Assembly (NCBI RefSeq): GCF_000002235.5 | Contig: NW_022145599.1 | Span: 24,884,879-24,948,878, forward strand | DNA length: 64,000 nt | Reading direction: 5' to 3' | Origin: Strongylocentrotus purpuratus | Taxonomy: Eukaryota > Echinodermata > Echinoidea > Camarodonta > Strongylocentrotidae | Shown here: piece by piece, positions 25,906-37,900 of the stretch | How the letters are laid out: each line of letters begins with the position of its first letter | How positions within the stretch are numbered: position 1 is the first letter of the stretch | The notes under the pieces: generated by a model | Told to the model about the DNA's origin: nothing | The model's input: the letters and a program-made list of their open reading frames with translations, nothing else | The model's database searches: none | Position numbers and translations under genes: made by a program

Positions 25906-28900
25906 TACTGTGAAAGGAAATGAGATAATAATGGTTGGATATCATGGCTGTCTTTTGATTTAAATTACCTAACCTTTATTCTATCATTTTGCATTAATAT
26001 CTATGAGAATTGTTGAAAATATACTTATGTACATTAATTATCCCACATGTGAATGGGCAAATAAGTGACATTCCAATCAGGATTTAAATACAATGTTTCA
26101 CTGTACTGTTATTCATTTATTCCACATTTCATACAAGGCTGAATGGGACAATATCATGTGGTTGACTTTGAACTCGTTGATTGGATGCTATTTATATTCT
26201 CTGTTGTTAGGCGGAACTTGGATGGCGGGGAATTTCCACCATCCCCAAGACACAAACAGCTTCATGTGATCTTTATTGGAGTTGTATAGCTACATTTTTT
26301 TAGAAGCAGCAACTGAATTTAAGCAAATAAAGGATTTAGGTAAGAGTATCATTTGTTTACTATATATCATCTTGTATATAACGATGTGCATGTACTGTTA
26401 TTTGATTTAAAGTGAAAATCACAACATCTGTGATTGCTTTATATTATAATTATATTTTCTAGTTTGAAGCAAAATATAAGTGTTTCAAATGTTAAGATAA
26501 CAAGCTGTGCTTCAACCAAGGTCTCCACGTCTTTCTTAGTTCTACATTGTGTGCTATGGAATACAGTGTGTAGATGATACTTTTAATGTTTGTTACATGT
26601 TACTGATTTCTGAAAGACAAATAAACTTGAACTTGAACATATAGTTAACAATTAAAGCATTCAAAACCCTTGTAAATTTGATGTTTCGGGGTTGTTTGTA
26701 ACTCAAGAATGAAATGTGGACTGGTTGAATTAGGGCCTTTGTTGAATACTTTTAGATGTAAGCATTAATTTCTCACATCGTACTCACAAAGAAGTACATA
26801 AAAATGAAGTCAAAGTATATTGATCTGCTTTGAACTTCAAGTGCCTACTGGTGATCTATTCTTTCCTCCGAACATATATGGAGGTGTCGTGGTTTAGTGG
26901 TTCACTCCCTTGACTCTTAATCCAAGGGTTAAAGGGCAAGTCCACTCCAAAAGTAACTTACTTATAATAGAAGCAGAAAAATCAGACAAACCAATCAAAA
27001 AAAAAGTTTGAGCAAAATCAAATAACCAATAAGAAAGTTATGAGTTTTTAATGACATGAACAACTTTGAAAATCACAAGACAAATTGGCAACTCACTCAT
27101 GAGTCTGTGACATCATTGCCTCACTATCCACTAATTCTTTTCTTTATATTGATTATATAAATTTCCCATTTTCCCTTTAAGAATATTATTTCCTCACACC
27201 AGCATCCAAGTTATGTTGATAGTAATATGTTTTTGTGTGGATGCACTAATAATAATATAGAGTGTGTTTTTTTCCAGTTAAATCATAAAAGATGTGAATT
27301 TTCATAAACTATTTATATAAGAATCAATGATTATGAATATACAATATCCACTGAAAATGGTATCAATACTTCAAAGTTCATAAAAGATTTATATGTCATG
27401 CACGCAATATGATTCAAATCATATAACTTGGGCAAAGGCATGGGGAAATCAAGTTTTGAGGAAAAAGGGAAATTCATGGATAGAAATATATATAAAGCAA
27501 TTAATGAATAGACTTGAGGAAATGATGTCACAAACTGATGACCAAATTGGCAATTTATGTAGTGATTTCCATTGTTCCATACTTTTTCATACTTTTTCAG
27601 TTATCTGATTTTACTCCAACTTTTTTTGATTGGTTTGTCTGAATGTTCTGCTTCTATTGAAAGTAATTTTTTTTTGGAGTGGACTTGGCCTTTAAGGGTT
27701 TGAAACCCAGGCTGTCCCTAATCTCCTTTGATAAAAGATTAAGCCACATTTGCCACTCTGCACAAGATGTATGGGTAACTGGTGATAGCTTGGATAAAAG
27801 TAATTGCAGGGCCTAGGGAAGAAGATCAGAACTGATGCTGATGAGGCTTCCCTGGCCTGGGTAAACAAAATTATTATATCATTACCAGTGTTTGGTCAGA
27901 GATTGGGTTTTGAACTTTCGATAGGGTTTTAGGTTATATTTTTGGTTGGTTAGGCCAAGGGATAGGTATAGTGTAGGGTTCCTGGGTGGAAGTTAGGAAA
28001 TTAGCAAGAGCTGGTGACCATAGAGTAACTATCACCCAATTTACGTCGTACGTACGTTCCACCTACTCTATTTTTTTCCCTCTAACACATCCAGGAGACG
28101 GATATGACAGATCGTGCATCTCAAGTTACTCTAAAGGCCATTTCTTTACCACCGCTGAATCCTACATAGAGAGTTGATTGATGTTGTATCGAATTGAAAT
28201 CAAGCTTTATAATTAACCTACATAGACTTAATTTATACGGAGACGACCAGGTTCCTGTAGGCGAAGGGTTAAGACGGGAATTAGTCAGTCCTGGCTGATA
28301 GATCAACTTTTGCTGTACTTCTAATTGCCCAATCTGATGATTTTTACAAGCTGATAATCTCCAGTTGAAGAATCCATCACAAACAATAAAAGCTTGAAAA
28401 AAATACAGTACATTACGGCTACAATTACTGCAGGATTCATGTCAGAGAACCAGTCGATGTGTGGCTGCTAGCTAAAGAATAGATTGCATCTAAACAACTT
28501 GCTGCCTTTTAGCCATCTCATTTCTATCTGGAAATATTTAATTGAGTTGGATGTCAAAGGTGGATTATTATTGTTTGTGAATTATATAGAATTTTGATAA
28601 CTTTGGACTAATTTTTTTTTTGGAATACCTGAATCAAACCATAATTCAAAATGTTGCAAGTTTTGTTTCATTCCTTGCCTGGTGGATTTAAAATCCCAAT
28701 ATCAATAGTTTCTATCTTTGTCCTGAATTTTTATGGATGTAAATCCACACAATTATATAAAATACAAGGGCAAGAAGCTAACTTGATTTTCCCATACCCA
28801 TGTGATAGTACAGAAGTCACATTACAGCAATCGGCCAGAGCCCCATTTTATCGCTCTACAGATGGGTCATCACTGGCATTGCCTGATGATCAGGTCCATA

Positions 28901-31900
28901 GATTCAAAGTGCAGATAAGAATTAAAATTGGAAACTGCTCCCTGGATCTTACAATAAGTAATCTAATGAGAAGTGATGAAGGGACATACCTTTCGACTAT
29001 CTACAAGGACGGACAACTACGTGATGAATACACAACAAGAATTGGGCTGCAGGTAGACTATCCTCCTGGTGAAGCATCGTGTGTCGCAAGTTATGATAAG
29101 GGAGGAGACTGGGGTTCAATAGACTGTACAGCTCAGGTTGGGAGTCTATCAGGGAAGATTGAATGCTATCAGGATGGTTTATGGATGCCACTCCTCACTG
29201 ACACCATTGAAACTCACACATCATTGCAACAGACTATTCTTATCAGGAAATCTCTGCCAGTTTTTTGTTGCTCTTCTACTTTGGATGAATACAAATTAAG
29301 ATGTGAATGTAATGATACTTGTCTGTATAAAGCTGAAGGTGATAGCAATGACCCTTGTCCTTCTTCATCAGAAACTACAACAATGCCTCCTCTTTCCACT
29401 CTCACAGAAAACAATCAAAGTGATTACTATTCCACTGTGACGTCCTCCGTTCCACTTCATACGAGAAATTGCAACTCCAACAAATGTGTGATGATCCACT
29501 TGATTCTCTTGCCTATTGAACTTACCTTGCTTTTTTCGGCTTTGTTTTTCCACTATAAGATGAAAACAAGGATCAGAAATAATAAAGATGGTAAATATCC
29601 TCCCTTGTTTTGTTTGTGTTTTTCTAACAGATTTTCAAATAGGGACAAATATTAGTGTGAAAGTAAACAACAGTGATTAGTTTACCATAAGCTCACCGCA
29701 CTATTTACCTTCTTGAATGTATTTATCTGTCATGGATTGACTGATATAGTCAAGGTGGAAGGGTATCCAAACTACCAAAGCGGCTGCAAATGTGATGCCC
29801 ATGGCTACACAATTTAGCTCATGCACTAGTAGTAGATTGTTGCCTAATTATCAATATTGTATTAACGTTGTACCACATATAGTCCTGTTCTATACATGTT
29901 GCCCATTTTACACCTTAATAGCCTTTATAACTTTAATGTACTTGAGTAATCAGAGCTCAGGCAAATAATTGTACACATTTCCCTCTTGTATGTATATATC
30001 ATCTTCCATAATAATCAAATAAAGTGTCCATATGTGACTTTAAAAATAAATAGGAAAGAGACCACAACATCAATCTTGTTGAATGACTATTGTGCTCTTT
30101 TATGATGGCTAAATGAATATATGTCTCCAATCAGTTACACAATGGAGTGCTAGATGGAAATGTTCTATAATTGTAAATAATGTCTTTTTGTGTGTTTGTT
30201 TGTGTCGTTCTCACAGATATAGGGAAAAATATTTGTATGAACGTGAACCACAGTGATAAGTTTATCACAGGTTTGAAATTAGTATCAAAATCAACAAAAT
30301 GAATGAAAGAAAATGATCTCACATCAGTGATTATTCATTCTGTGTTTGTGTTTATTGTAGTCATGCTGCTGTTATCTATTTTGCACTCCATATATAAATG
30401 GAATTACGTTACACCATAAGTCACTGATATGAGTTGTTATGCTTCTTTATGTATCATGTCATACCATACCTTTGCTGGAAATGTCTTTTGCACAAACCAC
30501 TTGGGAAGATATGTGTGCAAGTGTTAAACAGTGTACATGTACATGTATTTGCTATATGTTTATTTTTACTTCTGTACTATGTTTTGGATGTCATGTGTAC
30601 TACATTTTTATTATTTTTCATGCTGTTTTGGCCATTTGGTCATGTACTTTTCTCAATCCTTGCAGTCTGTAAATAGGTACTTACCAAATTCATGTCTCAC
30701 TTCATCTCAAAGTTACAAATACAAATACAAATGATGCAAACAAAACTATCGCAATATTCAGTCGCCAAATATATTTTCTCATCACTGGAATATGAACGTA
30801 GCTCAATAAAAGTAAAATAAAATTTGAATGTCCCTAACCCTAAGGCATTTCAGAGGTATCATGAATTACACTTTCCTAAATAAAATGATCATATGTACAT
30901 ATCACACATAGTTTCATTTTTTAGAGAAAATTTTTTCCTGGGTGATTACATGGAAAAAGAATTAGAGTTATTTGACATCAAGGATATATGATTAAAACAG
31001 TTTAATTTAAAAGTACTCCATAAGTCATCAGCATGTGAATCTGATCATGATTATTGTTTGAAGTGCAAATGCAAAGAAAATTATTATCATTTATTTTATG
31101 TTTGTCATTACTCATAAACAAGGTCTTAATTTTTCTCAGAAAGACAGAAGTATTGTTTGATAATGAAACACATTTACAGTGATATAATTTTAGGCCAGCA
31201 ATGTGATTATATCAATTCAAAATATGCAGTTTTTAAAAATATAATAACCAATTTAGCTTCTCATGATCTATATTCACAAAAAAGAAAATTTTACATATAT
31301 ATTCAAGATTTATTTAAAGGAAATATTATGGAGGGCAGATGTTGAAAGGTATCACCTCTGGAAAAAAAATGTAACCTTTTAAGAAAACATATACAATTAA
31401 TTTTGTGATATAAGTATAATTTATGCATTTTTCTTTGTAATCATTACAATTATGTGTTTTTTATGTAAGTATTATTCAATTAATAAATGATGGAGAAAAG
31501 AAAATAAGAGAAAGGGAGATGCTCCATAATGCCAAGTTACAGCCTTTATTAGTCTAGTTTTCGCATACTTATCCGAGATTTATCGTAAAATATCTTCAAT
31601 ATTATTATTTAGTAAGAATTTACAAATTTTGGCATGATATTTATAGCAGTGAATGATGAAATAAAAATGTCCGTACTTTATTTAAAATAGTTGATTACCC
31701 ATTATTTACATGACGTTTCTTGATGGAAGAGTTGACCCAAATTATTAACAGCTGAAAATTAGCCTACGTTTCCAAATGACAGCGGCTTGCACAGACACAC
31801 ATGTGATGTTGCACCATGGTACATGTGGCTACCATTAATGACATGTTTGTATCATATTTTTTACAACAGGGTCATTATGCTTTTTTACATGACTGAATAT

Positions 31901-34900
31901 TAAAAACTTAAACCTGCTTGAACCATTCTACCTTGCCGAGATTCATGTGAATCTGATTATTTATGGAGAATCAATAAAATGCGTTTTTTAAACCTTCAAC
32001 CATCCTTTGTTGACCATTTTCTTTGACATATTAGGTTATTATTCAGTACAGTTACACTGTACATGTATGTGCATTAATTTGCTATCTAAAACACTAACTT
32101 ATCATTACGAGATAATAAATGCTTTAACCTCGAGTCCTTTTTCGCTTTAAAGTTTTGGGCAAGTGGAAATATTGTTTGGGCAAGTAAATTGAAAACCCAC
32201 TTGCCCGACAGGGCAAGTGGTGAAAAAAATTCTTGTAGCACCCTGTATTGTCACAAATATTGGAGTGATACTTAAATACCCCTTTTTTCCTTGCCATTTT
32301 AAAACATTATCGCAAACAATGCCTCATGTTTATCCAAGCGTGAACAAACACCACAGAAAAATGATAATAAGTGATTCGGGATAAAACACTTTTTCATAAG
32401 ATGTATAATAATTTACTGTTCATATATGATTTTTAAAATAATTAGCAATTTTCTAGGTGTAAACTTTTTTGGGATTCACACTGTATATATTATATTTGAA
32501 TTAAAATGTATCATATAATCTCAAGGCATTTTAGAATGTAGCTACATATACTTAACAACTAGAATTTTTAATGTTTCATGAATTTCATAATAATGCCAAG
32601 TTACAGTGTATTTTTTTTCTCCCTTAATCGAATCTTGTAAATACATGTATGTGAATCCCATGGTTTGTTTAAATAAAACATACCAAAAAAAAAAAAAAAA
32701 GTACAGCCTTTATATTGTCACAAATATGCAATAGTACTTGAACTACTCCTGTTTTTCCTCGTCATTTAAAAACGTTGTCTACGTTTATTGTGCAATTCTG
32801 TAATAACATGTAGATTACCGGTATGGTCACTTTTTGCAAACAATAAAGCATAACTGAGTATAAAATTGTCTCCTAGTGCTATTTTTATGTGAATTTTTTG
32901 TAAAATGTTGGTAGATGGACTGGTTGACTTGAAAGTTGTGTCTGTGTGACTGTATCTTTGTGTATGAATGACAATGATTTGTGTACTTGTATGTATGATG
33001 ATGTGTATGAAGTTATATTTCTCTCAAACACATACAGAGGTGGTGTATGATTGTGTCTAAGTTGAGTTTTTAATAAAATAATAAGCCTCTGAAGATTGGA
33101 ATTTTTAATCATAAATTGTAGGCTACTCCATTCATGTACGTACATGTAACTTGTATGTCGTGATTTTGTGTGTTTTTGTGTGAATTTCTTGTATGATTGT
33201 GGTTATTTGGATTTATTGAACAACCCAAGCCTCTGAGGATCTGGAATGCATTCTTATATAATCACAGATAATATGTCATTAATCGTATCAGGACAACTGC
33301 CCCCTGTACAATCACCGCCCCCCCCCCCCCCCGAAAACTACTCCAAATGACAATAACACCAGGGAAATTACCCCCCCCCCCCAAGGACAATAACCCCCCA
33401 CCCCATGGTATTCCCCCCTAGGACAATTACCCCTCCCCAGTGAAATTACCCCCTGTCCATTAAAGGGGAGGTCCACCCCGATAATAAGTTTGTTTTAATT
33501 TATTTTTTATTTTATTTTTTTTGGGGGGGGGGGGGTAATTGTCCAGGGGGGGGGGGAGTGATTGTCCAAGAGGCAGAATTTTCAAAAGGGGGGGGGGGTA
33601 ATTGTGCACAGAGAGGTGTGTGATTGTCCAAGGAGGTAATTTTCTGGGGGTAGGGGGGGGGGGGTAATTTCCCAGGGCTAATTGTCCCGTTGGTAATTGG
33701 CTGGAGGAGGGGGGGGGGGGTTATTGTCCAGAAGGTAATTGTCCTAGAACAGTCATTAATATATTGTTTTAAGTTATGAAAATCTAAAACAATACATTTC
33801 TTGCGGCATTACCTCATACCCCCTCTCCTACACACATAGAAACACTTTTGTTCAACACAATGCAGGCCTGCTTCTCCCCGGCCGTGATTTCTGGGGAAAT
33901 CAAAATGGCGGACAATAAGAGGAACCGGCGTCGTGCACTCAGCCGTGGCGCCCAGTCCACACAGTGTTAGAGTTCAGTGGTGTGTGAGTGTGTTGTGTGT
34001 GCGTGAATGTGTGTGAGTGGGTGGGTTTGCATGCATGTGTGCATTTATACTGTGAGGAGTAGATTATGTCCGAGCGAATACATTATTTAGTTTAGGAACT
34101 ATCTTAAAATCGCTAAAATATAGCATTATTTTAGGTCCTCTAGAAAGGAAAAACCCTGCATGACTCATACATTTTGTACAATTGACATTTTAGTCATATT
34201 GTGAATTGACATTGGGAAAGTTGTCCAGAAATAACTTTAAAAAATTAATCTTCCTCTGATTTGCACTAAACTTTCACCAGTCTGCTTCTCAAACACATAG
34301 CTCCGCTCTGCTGGTAGCAAACTAGGCACAACTGCTGTATGAAGCAACCTTTCACCAGGCTCAAAGGCTGCTAGGGTAGGCAGGCAAGTAGGCATTGATA
34401 CTGGAGATAACAGGAACCACAAGAAAGCTGTGACTGGCTTGTTTCATAGAAGAGATTGATGCAGTAACCCATTGAAGTTGGTCATTATGACCAATTTCAT
34501 TGACTTATAAAAGATTCTTTCCAAAGTATTGGGTGTCATTTAAGCGATTTTGTCTTGTTATGTTGTTTTGATGATAAATATCACCCATGATGTTTATGAT
34601 TTGATAGTTGAATATCTTAATCCCCAATCATTATCTAGGAATTATACTGTACAAACTGGCAATCATGTTAACATCCATGATTCTGATCAGGCGTCAGCTA
34701 TTAAATAGATCTGCATACATACATGTACATATTTCCACAACACGCTTATATACTCTAAGGCAGATAAGCAAAATGTAGTGTCGCGAAAAGACACATCCGG
34801 AACACAAAAAGCCTAATAGTCACTTACATGCATGTTTGTTAAATTAAGTTAAGTTAAGTTCTGAATGAAAGTTTAGCTAACATTAAAACTCATTGAGATG

Positions 34901-37900
34901 CATTGACCAGCTCCATATCCTAACGACGTGAATTTACAGTACCTCAGTGTGATAAAATTATGATTTTTAACAAATATGCATTTTGAGTTCTGGACACGTC
35001 TTTTTGTGCTACTACATTTCGCTAAGCTACCTAACACAGCATCCAAAAGTGTAGTGATCACACATAAGAGCAGAAAGGAAATCAAAAAGGTATACATACT
35101 TCTTAACAAACTTCTGAAGCTCCTCTTTGGTTGGGGTTGGTCGGCCTTCCTGATGGTCTGAGATGAACGATTCTACCGTCGAGACTTCCTCAGACCAGTC
35201 TGTTACACTCACTGATGCTAGTCTGCAGGGGATACACAAGATAAGAAGAGAATCATCATATCAGAATTTTTTGGGGGGAGGGGTGATGAAGTCTGCACTC
35301 CTGACTCTGACACAAAAATAATGGCTGCCAATAATAATAATCTTTTTTAAAGTCCACTCCAAATTTTATCAAACCGAAAATGGAAATTCTTTTTGCCCAA
35401 TTGATCGTGAGCCCAGCAGCAACTGAGCAGCGCCAGATCGACGTTGCTCTATCCCTTCAATGTTGAATGCCAAACAAGGTAGCAGCAACTCCTGTCTTTT
35501 AACGTCTTTTGGTATGACGCGGCCGGGGTTTGAACCCACGACCTCCCGGTTGTGAGGCAGACGCTCTACTGACTGAGCCGACACACCGGTACAATCATTC
35601 CTAATTTGGGAGAATGATAACTACTTTTGGTCCTTATACTAATGTTAAAAACCCTAGATTGAATAGGTGAGAAAATAAAGGGGAAAAAAAAGACAGAATA
35701 TAAAAGATGAGGGAAAAGGGGGAAGAAAAGCATAAAAAGAACATTAAAGCCCCCCCCCTCCCCCCACATACACACACACACTGCCCCTCATTAGTGGCCT
35801 TACTTGCATTTCACTCATTGAGAAGATCGATTTACCCCCCCCCCCCCCCCCCCCTATCCATGAAGCTATTGCCCTTTCAAAGGCTTGGCCCATGCTAAGC
35901 TACTGTCTAACTGTCTATGACCGTATCAAAGAGAGGTTATTTACTTAAAAAAGGAAAAGATTAGGGAGGGATAATTTAACCTGGAATAGTAAAGATCTTA
36001 CCTTTCTGATAAATCTGAGCCTGCACCACTGAGCTGATCACTGCTCTTTGATCCATTGCTTTGCCTCCCTCTTGATACTGATGATGTATCAATTAAATTA
36101 TTGTCTTCCTCTGTAGCATAAGAAAAAAGAATAATAATAATTACATTTAAAAAAAAGTTAGAGACATTTTTACGATTGACCTTTAATAAAATGCAACATT
36201 CTATCTTAGGACATCTATAAAACACAACTAATTGCCTCGAATACAGATTTGACTAATAATTTGCAAGAATATTAGAAGAAATTACACACTGAAAGGGGTA
36301 CTATACAAAGAAGAAAGCAGTTCAAACAATGTACTGCATCATACAAATTCCAGCCCTGCTTCAATCAAGTATTAAAACATAAAGGTGATTCTTCTAGCGC
36401 TCCAATGGATCTGGTATGCATCCGGCAGAGCCTCTATACGATACGTTCAAGGAAATCCAACCTTAATAGCAATAACTTTGACTGCGCGCAGTCGAAAATG
36501 ATGCCTCCGCCATAGAGCGATTTCACAAACCAAAACAGAACCAATTTTCCAAATTCAAGTTTAATTGTAATCCATTGATAACAGGTTCTCAGAATATCGT
36601 GATTACAACCTATTTTTCATATACATTTTTGACCCTTTTATCTTGGATCTCATGACCCTAAAATCTAATCAGTTCATTGGCCTTGCAAGATACATACATG
36701 TCTTGAGTTTGATGGTAATCCGTCCATCGGTTCTAAAAATAATGTGATCACAAGCTATTGTTTCATATAAAATGAGCACCATGACCTTTGACCTTTGACC
36801 TCATGACCCCAAATCTAATCAGTTCATCGGCTAAGCAAGATACATACATGTCCTGCGTTTGGCAGTAATCCATCAATCAGTTCTTCAGATAACGTGATCA
36901 CAAGTTATTTTTGCATACATAATGAGCACTGTGACCTTCGACCTTTGACCTCATGACCCCAAAATCTAATCAATTCATCGGCTCTGCAAGAAACATACAT
37001 GATCTAAGTTTGATGGTAATCCGTCCATCGGTTCTAAAAATAATGTGATCACAAGCTATTGTTTCATATAAAATGAGCACCAAGACCTTTGACCTTTGAC
37101 CTCATGATCCCAAATCTAATCAGTTCATTTGCTCTGCAAGATACATACATGATCTAAGTTTGATGGTAATCTGTCCATTGGTTCTAAAAATAATGTGATC
37201 ACAAGCTATTGTTTCATATAAAATGAGCACCATGACCTTTGACCTTTGACCTCATGACCCCAAATCTAATCAGTTCATTTGAGATACATACATGATCGAA
37301 GATTGATGGTAATCCGTCCATCGGTTCTAAAAATAATGTGATCACAAGCTATTGTTTCATATAAAATGAGCACCATGACCTTTGACCTTTGACCTCATGA
37401 CCCCAAATCTACTCAGTTCATTTGCTCTGCAAGGTACATACATGATCTAAGTTTGGCAGGAATCCATAAATCAGTTCTTGAGATAATGCAATCACAAGCA
37501 ATTTTTGCATACACAATGAGCACTGTGACCTTTGACCTCGTGATCCTAAAATCAAATAAATTCATTAGCTTCGCAAGATACATACATGACCTAAGTTTGG
37601 CAGGAATCCATCTATCGGTTCTTGAGATAACGCGATCACGAAAACAGGACGTACGGACAACCCGAAAACATAATTTGCCTCCGGATACTTCGTAACGGAG
37701 GCATAAAAATGCAAACAAAGCAATAAAAAGACAATACAATATATGTATCACAAATATTTCTACATACCTTTCAGCATAGAAGACCCTTCAGTATGTGGAG
37801 TATCTATTCTCGGATGTTGCCAACGTCTTGATGATGTTGATGATGATGATGATGATGATGCTTGTGTTGCCTTGGAGATGGTTTCTCTCCTTGTCTCATC

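Larger units (their letters stand above)
24420..34120 (+). repeat. Paralogous block 3 of the Ig-like gene cluster
   Basis: From the CTGTGTTATGTA phrase (shared with about 2,350) through promoter, leader, coding exon, 3' UTR and flank to the TACATTATTTAGTTTAG phrase at 34,079. Borders by eye. Confidence 0.6.
967..35099 (-). other. Giant tepsin intron 10 containing three nested plus-strand genes
   Basis: Bounded by donor GTATGT beside exon 10 and acceptor TTTTCTAG beside exon 11. It is 34,133 bp; the other tepsin introns in the window range from about 0.6 to 3.6 kb. It holds the whole Ig-like membrane-protein cluster and most of the satellites described here. The nested genes are on the opposite strand. 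Mixed basis: the borders are seen; that it is a single intron is inferred from exon order and phases. Confidence 0.8.

Noticed and set aside
34237..34422. Possible extra tepsin exon (minus)
   Set aside because: Exons 10 and 11 already join in phase with conserved residues; no room for an added exon with fitting phases.
37413..37751. Minus-strand 112-codon open frame
   Set aside because: It lies in the DR1 repeat array and repeats the same peptide; also found in reverse as a plus-strand frame.
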